In this document: positions 1 to 11,500 of the stretch, piece after piece | Layout: every line of letters begins with the position of its first letter | Position numbering within the stretch: the stretch's first letter is position 1 | Source: Cinnamomum chago | Taxonomy: Eukaryota > Streptophyta > Magnoliopsida > Laurales > Lauraceae | Length of the DNA stretch: 64,000 nt | Reading direction: 5' to 3' | Assembly (NCBI GenBank): GCA_038049695.1 | Contig: CP142456.1 | Span: 44,310,001 to 44,374,000, forward strand | Translations under genes and position numbers: made by a program | Notes under the pieces: model-generated | Told to the model about the DNA's origin: nothing | Database searches by the model: none | The model's input: the letters and a program-made list of their open reading frames with translations, nothing else

Positions 1-1016
1 GCCATCAAGAGCCTATTAGAATTTAAACTCAAAATTATTCTTCCACAAAATAATTCAACCACATATCATCTAATTAAATTAGGAAACCATGCCAATATAG
101 GAAAGTGGCTAGAAGAGGGACCAAAAGACATATTTGCCCTTGGCTCCCAAAATGACCAAAATGTCCATGCTAACCCCATAGCAACATTAAAATCATTTTA
201 ACCCTAACTCATTCCACTAGAGAGTTATGGTTGCACTCCAGGGACAAATATTAAATTGCAAATAAAGCTCATCATAAATAGACGATTGTCTTTGACCTAC
301 CAAGTACAATGACCATAATGCCCCTCTATGTAACATCCATAATCAAGTAGGTCAACCGATGTACTATCTACCTTCTTGATTACATCTCAACCTTAGAACT
401 TCATACCCTTGACTTAATCATCATCCTGATATCATTCTCTTGATCCAGGGAGCGACCCACAAGTTCAATATCCATATGGAACATCCATATACTAAGATCT
501 TAGATTCTGATGATTAATCGGATAATTCTAAGGGGACGATCATTCCATCATTTGATGACATAGATTCCATATTGCATTTGCACGTCCCAACTAATCAAGC
601 CCGAGTACCCAAAACACAGAGCTGTTTGTTAGGGTTTTTATAGATTGCAATTTGATGGATGCATTATCATTCAAGCATCATTTGATTTACACACATGCAT
701 TGTTTTAGATAAACTTGAAATCTTGATTTATTCATGCATTACTTTTAAGAGTTGTAAAAGTTTTGATTTATGTATGATTTGTTTTTAAATCTTGGATGCA
801 TTTGTTTTAGAAAAGAGTTTTCAAGAAATCAAGCAAGCCTTTGTTTTAAAAGTTTTGAATCTTTTTAGGCTTTTTATGTCATGTTTTAAAAACCATTAGA
901 ATCTTTAAAACATGTTTTCCAATCTTGATTTAGTGGCCAAAAGGTCCCCCAAAGCTAAACCTTCAAATTTGCAAAAGTTGCATTTTTTGTCAAAGGGAGG
1001 CTGTCCCGGCAGTGTC

Positions 1017-1160
1017 GCCGGTCGACCGAGAGGCAGGTCTCGGTCGACCGAGACAACTGGAGGTAAAACCTGCAGTTTCTGAACTGAAACCTCCAACGGT
1101 CAGAAATCTGACCGTTGTGCCTTCCCGGTCGACCGAGACCTCTTTGCCGGTCGACCGAGG
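1017..1160 (+). promoter_or_regulatory. Palindrome array upstream of the D1 TATA box
   Basis: Four copies of a GGTCGACCGAG core occur near 1017-1030, 1039-1052, 1125-1137 and 1147-1160. The second is a perfect 14-bp palindrome, CTCGGTCGACCGAG. Between the second and third lies an 11-bp perfect inverted repeat with a 2-base loop (1094-1117, arm CAACGGTCAGA). The group sits 25 to 170 bp upstream of a TATA box, so it may be a protein-binding array of the LTR promoter. The same four cores and the hairpin recur in D2. Function is inferred from position only. Confidence 0.55.
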
Positions 1161-1183
1161 ACTAGCCGTTGGCAACTTTTTGC

Positions 1184-1191
1184 TATAAATA
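1184..1191 (+). promoter_or_regulatory. TATA box of LTR D1
   Basis: TATAAATA stands just after the palindrome array and before a GC-mixed segment, as expected at the U3/R border of an LTR. The matching sequence in D2 is on the minus strand near 24445-24455. Confidence 0.55.
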
Positions 1192-3380
1192 TGAGTTCTT
1201 TCCCTTGCCAAAAGTTGGGAATTTTTAGCCCCTCCTTGAGAGGTTTTGAGGCATATTCAAGGGAAAAGAACCAAGGGATGAAGGGGATGATTAGGAAAGC
1301 TAAAGCTTGGATTAATGAAGTTAAACCACCAAGTAGGCTCTTCCTTACTTAATCATATGTTTTCATGCTTTGTTTTATTTTTGGTAAATCATTTCTAGCA
1401 TGTTAAACTATGTTTGTGTTGTGTCCTTAACATATTTTATGTTTTGAGTTGATTTATTGTTTTGGATACAACATCACATGATTCAATCCAAGTAGTACTT
1501 AACTTTGGTAAATCTAAGTAGATCATGTTAATGAAAGAACTTTGGTAAATCATATGTAACATGATCCATATACTTGGTTGAATCTTTGATTGTTGTTTTC
1601 CATCATAAGAACATCTCTCTCAAAACTAACTTATGTTTTGGATTCAACTTCTTTACAAATCATATGTTTTCATGTTTTGTTTTATCATTGGTAAATCTTT
1701 GTAACATGTTAATCTATGATTTGTTGTATCCTTAGCATGTTCTATATTTTGAATAGATCTATTGTTTTGGATACATCACCATTGATTCATCAAAGTAGTA
1801 CTTTATCTTTGGTAAATCTAAGTAGATCATGTTAATGAAATATGTAACATGATTCATATACTTTGTTGAATCTTTGGTTGTTGTTTTTCCATCATAAGAA
1901 AATCTCTTTCAAATGTATCTTATGTTTTGGATTCAACATCTTTACAAATCATATGTGTATTATTGTTTTAATGCTTCACAACTTGCCTTACTTTGATAGG
2001 TATATCATATTCAAGTTGTATTTATAATTACATATGATTTGTCCCCTAATTTCAATCAAATCTATTTTTATGTTTTGAGCTTCATTGATGATTTGATTGA
2101 CATCCCTATGCATCACATGTTTAGAGCTAATCCATTTCATACAACTTGTGGAACTTTGATAACATTAACAAGTTGTTACTTTTAACATGTGATTGCATTA
2201 CTTCCTCAATCATAAATGTTTTATGAGCTAAAATTTTCAAAAGCCTTGGCATACACTTATGAGCTTTCATTTTCTAAATGATTGAGGACCACACACACAC
2301 ACTTCATATACTTTCATCTTTGCATTCATAGTGTGAGTGTGTATTAGATTTTCACTTCCATATCCGCCTATTTAAGAGGCATTGTAATGAGCTTAATTGA
2401 ATCTCCATCAAGTGTATTAAAGACACTATCTTAGTGAGATAACCAACCTTGTGGTTGAAGAGGTTTTTGCTTAGCCTATAAAAGCATAATGGATAAGTTG
2501 ATGTTAAGCCTTGAAAAACATCAATGTAAGGTTATTGCTTAGCCTTGGAAAGCATATTGTAAAGGTTATTGCTTAGCCTATTGAAAAGCATAAATAGTGG
2601 AAATCCGGTGGGGTGTTGGATCACAAGCCGGTAGTGGATGTAGGCATTGAGGCCGAACCACTATAAATCCTTGTGTGATGGTGCTTGCTTTGTGGTGATT
2701 GTTTATATTAGCTTCCGCATATTGTTTGATAATCATCACTTGTGACTAGTTTGTTTTAAAGAAGTTAAAATTGTTAAAATTGGTCATAAAAGAAGCTCAC
2801 CCTATTCACCCCCCCTCTAGGGTTCGGATCCAGGTGGACTTACACTGTTGACCCATGAACAGGATCTCACCCATAGTGAATTAAAGTACAAGAACTCGAC
2901 TTCGTCAGTTCATCCACAAATGCTCAAGATTAAGAGCACTGGTCACTTAGTAGCAAGAGGTGAGTTGATCTCTCTCTGTGATAGTACTATTTTAGAGATC
3001 ACACCTTCAAGTGGTCCTGTTCAATGCATGACACATGCACTAATGAGATAAATCCGGAAAGACCTCCGTGACTAAGGTAAGTCACCCTGAATACAGGAGA
3101 GTATCTCATTATAACTTATACCAAGATGAAGTGCCCAACTTCATCTCTCAGTTATGAACATGTTTATTGTTTCAAGTGTCCATGACTCAGACCTTACTGT
3201 GTGTAGCCACTACACACCTGAGTCATTTACTAGAAAACAATGGGCCTTACACAACCATACATATACACACGTATAAAGAGAAAGATGTCATTCCATTAAA
3301 TAACCAATAAATATCCAGTTACAGAGATGTGAGTACAGTCAGTGGGCTTTAGGGAATACACCAATCCCAACACTTCTTAC

Positions 3381-4637
3381 ATATCAAATGAGGAGTCTAA
3401 CACCCCATTCCAACCACCTCAAATCTCCAACAACATCCATCCCATTCTCCTCCATCAACCATACATTCAATACAAGGAAAAAGGGAGAAGGAACCCATTT
3501 CACAATATATATATTTGAAACAAAACAAGAAGACATTTAATGCTATGAACTATCACAACTACATGACCATAAATGTACCATTAATACTCACATGAACATT
3601 TATTTCAAAACAAGGTAATAACTATGCATTAATGGAAAATATCTAAAATCAATAAAAGCTTAGGAGAAAATCATGCATCCACTTGCCTTAGGTCTTCCAA
3701 CAATGCAATCAAGCTCTAAAACTCTTCCAAGCAAGGAATCCAAGCTATGACAAAAATCCCCAAAACAAACAAACCTTAAAATGGTCAAACCATGAAATAG
3801 CAAAGGAAATCTTCCAACAATGAAGGTGGAGCTTCTCTAAGGCTAGAGGAATCCAAATCTGGAAGATGAAGGGGATTACTTACTTGCAAGGTCCTCTAAT
3901 GGAAAAGGTGAGCTCAAAAGAATTCTTGGAATGGATGGTTTGCTCCACAAAAGCTATTGAAAGGAAGCTCTCAAGGGGATGAAGAAGATGATGGCCTCCA
4001 ATCTCCTATTGGTGTAAGTTTGGGAGTGGATTGAAGATGAAGAAGCAAGAAGAAGAAAGAGTTGCTTACAAAACCCTAGTTCTCTCTCTCGTGCTGGAAA
4101 ATGAAAATGGAAGGGAAGGGTCTCCTCTTGTAGTAAGTGAGGAGTGGGCTCCACCACTAACAATCTAATTAGGCTGAAATCTTCTCTCTCGGGACCTCGG
4201 ATGAATTCGACGAAGAAGGAAGAAATGTTCGACGAAATATCTAGTTTCCAAAAAGTATAGGTTTCACGGGTTTCGGGAATATCAAGTTTTGGGTACAGAT
4301 TTTGTGTGCAATGACTGTTTTGCCCTCAAGGCCAGGAAATCGGGTTTCGAGATCTCAAACGGGGACGGAATCAACATGAAAGTTGTATGGATTATCCATA
4401 CGAATAAAACGGGATTAAAATCACGAATGCAAAAACCTCCGATAACTCCTCAAACATATGCAATGTCATGAAAAAGGAACCCCCAAAGGGCCCTACTAAC
4501 ACAAAGCAATCAAAACTCCCCAAAACTATATCAAAAGCTATTCCAAGCCCAACTTAGCCAAAATCACTAATCAAGCTTAGCACTAACACGCAACTTAATT
4601 CGTACTAATCGGGTTCACTCGGGTCGGGGTCTTACAA
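3381..4637 (-). mobile_element. Chromovirus-type LTR fragment F
   Basis: Read on the minus strand, the fragment starts at 4637 with TGTAAGACCCCGACCC, matching the LTR starts of E1 (TGTCAGGCCCCGACCC) and C (TGTGAGAACCCGACCCC). It continues through segments clearly similar to 22490-22690 and 25050-25350 of LTR C. It is cut at 3380 by H. Nothing in it looks coding. It joins fragment G head to head at 4637/4638, which fits insertion of a minus-strand element into an older plus-strand LTR. Its internal region and second LTR are not in the window. Confidence 0.6.
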
Positions 4638-5919
4638 GATGCATTTCCCGACGTGAAATGACAGTGTGCCCTTGAGAACCCCCGTCCTGCCCGTTTATTT
4701 ACTTACATTTGGTTTACTTGTACATGTCTCGATTGGTATTTGACCTATGAGTCGGCACCACTAAGCTTGGATAACCTTGTTGGTCTGATTCACCGACTTG
4801 GAGATCCTCCTCTTGTCCCGCCAGCTGTAGTTTGGATCCCGCTACCCGGTTATTACCGTGGTCTTGTCCCGATACCGCAGATTGCTACTGTGGTTTCTGA
4901 TGCCCGGCTCGCTACCGTGGTCATGTATAGTATATGTATATGTATTTATAAGATCCACTATTTCTCCTCACCTCGAGTGACTGAGATCAGTGCCTAGTTA
5001 TTGCTCTGTCACTTTAGTGATAGAGGACTTAGCTTCGTGTGGTTGCTATCTTGCTTGTTTTCCGATTTCCTTAGATACCCGTACATGTTTTATACGGCAT
5101 TATGTTTTCAGTAAATGATTCGTTTCTTTTATGAAAGTTATTGATTGAACATGTTAAATGCTTTTACAGACGTTTTACATGAATATATGATTTGTCAGAT
5201 ATCCATGTTTTACAGACGTTTTACATGAATATATGATTTGTCAGATATCCATGTTTTACACCCGTTTTACATGAATACATGATTTGTCAAATATACATGA
5301 TCTTTCCACCCGTTTTAATTATATGCAACATTTGATTAAATAGCATGATTTATCACATGTTTTATTCTTCAGTATATTTATTATCTTTTCACCCACCTGC
5401 CAGACCGTCGTGTCTGACCCACTCTTTGGTACTCAGGTGCAGATTTCTTTGTCCCGAGTTGAGTGCTTTTGTTGGCTGTGGAGCCATGAGTTGCATGTTG
5501 TTTTGTTGGCTATGTCATGTAGACTTTGGGCTTGATATCGGAGCTATGTCATATATGGGGTAGTGGTTAATAGCTTATTGTTGTATGGCTTTTATTAGTC
5601 TTTCTTGGGATTCTTAATTAATGTATATTGATAATTTGTAACTTGAACATATGTGGGAATGCTTATCCTGTTACTGTCAGCTCGGTATTTCATTGTGATG
5701 GTTTACTCCAGTCTGATATAGTTCTTGATATAATAGCTATATGCTAGAGGTTGAGTGCATCGCGGAATCCGATGACCACGAACTCCGAGTCGCAACGCCA
5801 CGAAAGCTTCCGCAAAATATTCAGAATGTGTTGTCTTCACACACGCGGATCTTGGGAGAAAAATATATTTACGCTTAATCCCATTCGCGCCCCCGAGGTT
5901 CTAGTTTGAGGGCGTGACA
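4638..5919 (+). mobile_element. Chromovirus-type LTR fragment G (3' part)
   Basis: This stretch parallels 26845-28740 of LTR C, in the same order: the ATGACAGTGTGCCCTTGAG segment, the CCCGGTTATT/CCGTGGTC motif, the CATGTTTTAC repeats, and the terminal GGGCGTGACA ending at 5919. Its left part is missing at the junction with F. It appears to lie inside the 5' LTR of E1, whose recognisable sequence starts at 5920. No protein domain is visible. Confidence 0.6.
5160..5320 (+). repeat. Short tandem repeat in LTR fragment G
   Basis: About three copies of a roughly 55-bp unit containing GTTTTACATGAATA and GATTTGTCAGATATCCATG. Degenerate units of the same kind fill 27420-28080 in LTR C, so the array is a feature of this LTR family. 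Confidence 0.6.
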
Positions 5920-6633
5920 AGCTACATGTGGTTTGCCAATATTTCGATTATTTGTCAGTTAGTTTGAAACATTTAAACTATGAAATTCTTTCATTTGTAT
6001 AGATTTGGTTCATTTGGTTTACTCTTTATATATGTTTCGTTTCAATTGTATTTTTATGATTTTAAACATGATATCTATAAAACTTGTATACCTTATCTGC
6101 TTTATTCACTTTCCAGATTGTCGTGTCTGATACTCTTTTGTTTGGTGTCAGATGTCGGACCCGCAGATTTTGAGGCGGAGCACGCGGTTGAGGTGGTAGA
6201 GCCGCTAGTGGAGCGCGAGTGGCAGCCCAATGATGTCATGTAGATGTCGTGATGGAATTTGAGCAGGGATAACATTTTGGTAACTTAGTTTATGACCTCA
6301 TCGGTCTTCTTTTGGGATGTATAAATTAAATATACTTTTGTGATCCTCACAACTTTAACTAACTTTGGGTTATACCCTTTATATATTTCTCTTTTGATAC
6401 AGAGTTTGTGCAATTATCTTATATCTCGTTTGGTTTTTATTTTGCTACAAGCTTCCGCATATTATTATTTGTTGTGAATTTGATTAATTGGTTGTGATGG
6501 ATCGTCTGGAATCCTCACCGCGGAATCATGTGGGAAAATAATTAGCGTGTGCGGGCGGAATCTTTTGACCCGTCGCGCTACGTCTCCTGGATTAAGGACT
6601 TGATTATTAGGGCCTTGGTCCCGGGGTGTGACA
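5920..6633 (+). mobile_element. E1 5' LTR, 3' part
   Basis: The sequence ends CCGGGGTGTGACA at 6633 and is followed four bases later by a tRNA-Met-type primer site, so it is the end of the 5' LTR of E1. The left part of this LTR is displaced or lost behind G. The visible pieces of the two E1 LTRs (5920-6633 and 13274-14381) do not overlap, so E1 cannot be dated from LTR divergence. Confidence 0.75.
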
Positions 6634-6637
6634 GGCT

Positions 6638-6649
6638 TGGTATCAGAGC
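6638..6649 (+). other. E1 primer-binding site
   Basis: TGGTATCAGAGC lies four bases after the LTR end. It is the standard plant Ty3/gypsy and Ty1/copia primer site, complementary to the 3' end of initiator tRNA-Met. Confidence 0.9.
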
Positions 6650-6797
6650 GAGAAATATGTCGGGCAATTAAAAGACATTAGAAACATAGGGACGTGGAGA
6701 GGATCCGTTAGAATTCTCGTTAGTTAGTATCACGTGGGGATTATGGGTGCATTTTTCTTAATATATTTATTGTACTAACAAATGGTTTTGTAGCAAA

Positions 6798-8060
6798 ATG
6801 CCTCCCCGCAGGGACCACTCAAACACAAATCCTTCTTCCAGCAATGCTAATGCTGCAGGTTCCTCTGGAGATAGCCAATTTCAGAACTTTATGCAAATGA
6901 TGATGGAAAAGCAACAGAAGATGATGATGGAACAACAGAGGAGAGCCAATGAGAATCAAGCTAGATTACAGGAGCAGATGGCCAAGAAAGATGAAGAATT
7001 AACACAGGTACAGAGGCAGTTGTTAGAAGTGTTGGGAAGGAGACCAGAACAAGTACAACCTCAAAACATGGGTCCTTAGATTATTATCAATAACCGTGAT
7101 GACAACCCAAATACATTATTCAAACGCTTCTGGAAGAGAGGTCCTAAAGAATTCACCGGGAATGAAAACCCTTTGACAGCAGATGACTGGTTAGTCCACA
7201 CTGAGAACATCTTCGACCTTTTCCAGTGCACAGGCAGACAACGAGTTCTTCTAACAGCCTCTATGTTTATCGGCTTGGCTGACATTTGGTGGAAAACACT
7301 CAAGGATGTATATCAGGATATTGCTAATGATATCGCGTGAGCTACTTTCAAGGAGCAGTTTACTGAGAAGTATGTGCCCACTCATATTAAGAGACAGATG
7401 GCAGTGGAGTTTCAGCTACTCACACAAGGAGACATGACGGTTCTCGAATATGTTACAAAATTTGAGAGACTGTCTCGGTATGCACCAGAGCTTGTCGATA
7501 CTGAGGAGAAAAGGATTATCAAATTCCTAGAGAGACTCAACCCTATAATTGAAAGAGATGCTTCAGGTGTTGTCCTACCAACTACATTCCAAGAGGCAGT
7601 CAAACGAGCTTATAAATTTGAAAACATCAATAATAAGATTATTAAGGATGCCCAGAGGAACCGTCAGCAACAAGGACAGAAATCCTATCAAGGTAAGAAG
7701 TCAAGGCCAAATCAGAACACCCAAAGACAAGGTGGAGGTGAGCATTGTGGCAAGAACCATCCTCCCCACCTATGTTACAGAGTCACGGGTGGATACTTTA
7801 AGTGTGGCCGTACAGATCACTTGATGATGGATTGTCCAAACAATAAAAACCAGGGCAACAGGCTACCTCAACAGAATCAAAAAGTAGCTCAGAACCAACC
7901 CAGACAGCCACAGCAGCAGAACCAGCAACAGCAGCCCCGTCAACAACCTCAGAATCAGAATGCTCGTCCACTTCAGCAGAATAGGAATGCATAGCAAGGA
8001 AGACCGAACCAGAATCGGAACAAACCTCAACAGCGAGGTCAAGCATATCATCTGAACCAA
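6798..8060 (+). pseudogene. E1 gag, broken by three stops
   Basis: Gag forms the virus-like particle in the cytoplasm and packages the element RNA. The frame opens at ATG 6798 (MPPRRDH...). A Gln/Met-rich coiled segment is followed by the Retrotrans_gag core (about 7100-7620, with KRFWKRGPKEFTG, WW and TFKEQFTEKYVP). A basic/Gln-rich tail holds a damaged zinc knuckle near 7780-7840: it reads FKCGRTDHLMMDC, so the first Cys of CX2CX4HX4C is lost. In-frame stops lie at 7077 (TAG), 7338 (TGA) and 7992 (TAG). The same frame runs on into protease, which fits a single gag-pol frame. Confidence 0.8.
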
Positions 8061-9738
8061 GTGGACGCGGATACAGCGGGCAACGTAGTTGGAGGTATAC
8101 TTCTTGTTTGTGGAATAGAAGCTAAAGTATTATTTGATCCTGGATCTACACATTCATTTCTATCTCCTATGTTTGCTAAATTTATTGATGTGCCTGTTTG
8201 CGAACTAGACTTTATTCTAACTGTCACAACACCAGTGGGGAAACAAGTTGTTTGTAACACATATCACCCTAACTGCACAGTTAAGATATGTGATGTCACA
8301 TTTCCAGCAGACCTTATTCTGTTAGACATGTATGATTTCGATGTCATTTTGGGGATGGATTGGCTGTCTGGACATCATGCCAGTATGGATTGTTTCAACA
8401 AAACTATTTCCTTCGAGTTGAATGAAACATCATCAGGGGTTGAATTCCATGGAGAGAAAAGTGTTTTATAGGCTGGTGTTATTTCAGCATTATCAGCAGT
8501 TAAGCTATTGAGAAGCGGATGCGAGGGATTCATAGCATTTATTACAGAGGACAAACAGTCCTAAGGGGTGGAGCAAATTCCTGTAGTGTGCGAATTTCCA
8601 TATGTATTTCCAGAAGAAATTCCAGGATTGCCACCAGTCAGGGAAGTGGAATTTACCATGAAGCTTATGCTACGAGCAGCTCCAATTTCCATTGCACCTT
8701 ATAGAATGGCTCCGACGGAATTGGGTGAATTGAAACTTTAGTTGCAAGAGTTGTTAGAAAAAAGTTTTATTAGACCAAGCATATCACCGTGGGGAGCTCC
8801 AGTGTTGTTTGTTAAGAAGAAAGATGGAAGCTTGAGAATGTGTATAGATTACAGAAGATTGAACCAAGTGACCATAAAAAATAAATATCCATTGCCAAGA
8901 ATAGATGAACTATTTGATCAATTGCAGGGAGCAGAGTATTTTTCGAAGATAGACTTAAGATCTGGATATTATCAGCTGAGGGTAAGAGAATTGGATGTAC
9001 CGAAGACAGCCTTCCGGACAAGATACAGGCACATGAATTTTTGGTAATGCCCTTTGGACTGACTAATGCACCGGTAGTGTTCATGGCACTAATGAATAAA
9101 ATTTTTGCACCTCACTTAGATCAGTTCACAGTTGTCTTCATTGATAACATATTAGTATACTCCAAGTCTAAAGAAGAGCATGAGCGGCACCTAAGGACAT
9201 CGCTACAGTTATTAAGGGATAACCGGTTATATGCAAAGCTCGAGAAATGTGATTTTTGGGTGACACAAGTTTCTTTCCTCGGTCATATTCTTTCCAAAGA
9301 AGGTTTAGTAGTTGATCCGACAAAGATAGAAGCAATCATCAATTGGGAGAGGCCAAGGAATGTAACCGAAATCAGGAGTTTTCTGGGTCTAGCAGGCTAC
9401 TACAGAAGGTTTTTGCATGGATTATCATCTATTGTAGCACCTTTGACCAAACTAACCAGGAAGAATGTGCCATTCGTGTGGACCGAATGGTGTGAAACAA
9501 GTTTTGAAGTGTTGAAAAAGAGATTGACCACAGCTCTAGTTCTCACCTTACCTTCAGGTAGTGGTAATTTTGTAGTTTATACAGATGCTTCGACTGTGGG
9601 ACTTGGATGTGTGTTAATGCAAGATGGCAAAGTCATAGCGTATCGCTCGAGGCAGCTGAAGGAGCATGAGAAGAATTATGCGATGCATGACTTAGAATTG
9701 GCAGCAGTCGTATTTGCACTAAAGATGTGAGACATTAT
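8061..9738 (+). pseudogene. E1 pol part 1: protease, RT, RNase H start
   Basis: The protease holds an intact D-x-G-S site (FDPGSTHSF, about 8130-8160) and an ILGMDW motif near 8350. RT follows, with [15 protein letters not shown] and CIDYRRLN (about 8790-8870) and motif A ([11 protein letters not shown], near 8950). A one-base loss near 9030-9045 shifts the frame, and RT continues from 9041. The catalytic FIDD box reads FIDN (near 9150), so one catalytic Asp is gone. RNase H starts at YTDAS near 9580. In-frame stops lie at 8469, 8562, 8739 and 9728. The frame is cut at 9738 by insert X. This piece is clearly dead as an enzyme. Confidence 0.85.
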
Positions 9739-11500
9739 TGTTGGAAAATAGGTGGGCCATTCAGATAGGTTTCAAAAACTTTTGATCCACTTAATGCAGG
9801 GATCAATTATCTAGAAGGCAATAAACCCAATCTAGGATGCAATCCCTCAAACTCATAAATCATGTACAACAATATAACCTCTAGAAGATAGAAAATAGCA
9901 CCTAAACATGCAACCACGAAATCTACAACATACAAGGATGTAGATTATACCTTTGGAGCTCTATAGTGCTCTAATGGAGAAGTTGATCTCTTTCTTTGAT
10001 GATGAACACCTTCACTAATCAAATCAGAGTCTCCAACACCTTTTGATCTTCCACGCTATGACCCGTATCAGATTTTCTTTTCTCAAGAAGATGGTGGAAT
10101 CTCCAAGAGAAAACCCTAAAGGAAACTAGAAGAGAACTAGAAGAGGGAAGATCTGTGCAACAACTTGCACAAGAGAGGAAGAAAGATGATGGGCGTGAAT
10201 CCCTAGGTGGAATTATTGCATGGGACGTCCAAGGCCTCCTCTCCCCTTTTTATAGCACTTAAGCAACCTCCTCTTTCTAATTGAAATAGAAGTCTTACTT
10301 CCATAACAATTAGTTGCTTACTAAATCACAATTAGAAGTCTTACTTCAAATATGATTAGTAACTTCCTCTTTTACTAATTAAAATAGAAGTCTCACTTCC
10401 ATTAATAATTAGTAACTTACTATTACTACTATTAGAAGTCTCACTTTAAATAGAAATAGTAACTTTCCATTTCCTTTTAGAGTTCTACTATAATTAGTAT
10501 ATTTCTAATATCTTGGGCTAGCGTGGGGACCACTAGGGATTCCTTAGAAAGTTGGCTCCAACTAGGACACGCGACCCCACATTTCATGTGTAATTCGGGT
10601 CCGCAATTAATTGCAAATAACTCCACTATATAAACGCAATTGAACTCCAGTCTTAGGAATATATTGCAATGAAGACCCTAAACTTCCTCAGTACCACAAG
10701 TAGGCCCCTCCATCTATATCCATAGATCAATTGGACCTGTCCACCAAAATAGATCCATATCTTATTATCCTTGAGCCCCAATTAATTATAATGATCATTT
10801 GGTATCGATCCAATTAACTCTTAATTGGAATGGGTGCGCACTTACCAATGATAAATCCATTAATTGGCACAAGGGGATATTAAAGATAGATTCCATCTTG
10901 ACCATTGAATGTTCCCACAACTCTACTACCACGTACCCAAATCACCGAGGTGTTGACCTACAATTGGCCTCACTTATTGGTGACTCAAAGCAAATGAATA
11001 GATAGAAACTTGAGTTCATTAATGTCTCAGGATTATGAGCCTATTGCTAGGGAATTATGAGAGCAGACCTTAAAGTAAAGACAGTGTATATAAGGTGCTT
11101 CTCATGGTCCTTCAATACATCCAATGTACCAGCACCATGATCCAGAATCTTACATTCCGATGATCGAGACAAATCACACTATCTCTTAGTGATCAAAGTG
11201 TTGCAACCTTGTCAGATGAGATGCCCAATCTCATCACTGGTTGTGAAGATATTTAAGTATAAGATTTGCAATACATGTCTCCTGTATATGGATCTCATCC
11301 ACACACATGTATTACATCTAGTATACTTGTGGACTCCGGTTCATCTCATGAACCATTATGTCATACGTATTAGTTATGTGCAAACAAGTAATAAAACACC
11401 ATTCATCTCATGAAAGGAAAGCAATAATATATATATTGATAAATAAAGAAATTAATCAATTTATTCATCATAAACTGGTATTGAGACCATAAAACTAACA
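9739..11500 (-). mobile_element. LTR-like insert X inside E1 RNase H
   Basis: The insert has TG...CA ends (TGTTGGAAAATAGG at left, ACTAACA at right) and near-identical 5-bp flanks: ATTAT at 9734-9738 and ACTAT at 11501-11505, one mismatch. Removing it restores the RNase H reading R-H-Y-L-Y-G seen in E2. No protein domain is present, so at 1762 bp it fits a solo LTR. A minus-strand TATAAAA at 10254-10248 suggests minus orientation. Its family is not identified; ends and layout resemble copia LTRs and fragment H. Confidence 0.75.

Larger units (their letters stand above)
627..2844 (+). mobile_element. Solo LTR D1 (2.2 kb)
   Basis: The element begins TGTTAGG and ends CTTACA, and is flanked by a perfect 5-bp duplication CTGTT at 622-626 and 2845-2849. 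It holds no protein domain, which fits a solo LTR left by LTR-LTR recombination; a non-coding (LARD-type) element is the alternative. A promoter-like zone at 1017-1191 (palindromes, then TATAAATA) gives the plus orientation. The 3' part ends in a C-rich stretch just before GGTTCGGATCC (about 2808-2830). An inverted copy (D2) lies at 22725-24991, so the boundaries are confirmed by two independent insertions. Confidence 0.85.
1..3380 (-). mobile_element. Partial LTR (H), interrupted by solo LTR D1
   Basis: The right edge at 3380 reads, on the minus strand, as an LTR start (TGTTGGGATTGGTGTATTCC), followed leftward by AT-rich non-coding sequence. The stretch 1-626 continues the same sequence beyond D1, because D1 is bracketed by a duplicated CTGTT (622-626 and 2845-2849). 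The left end lies outside the window, so the length and the TSD cannot be checked. No coding domain is seen in the 1157 bases that belong to H. The start sequence resembles Ty1/copia LTRs, but this assignment is tentative. Short open frames here, such as one at 2848-3051, show no known motif. Confidence 0.5.
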
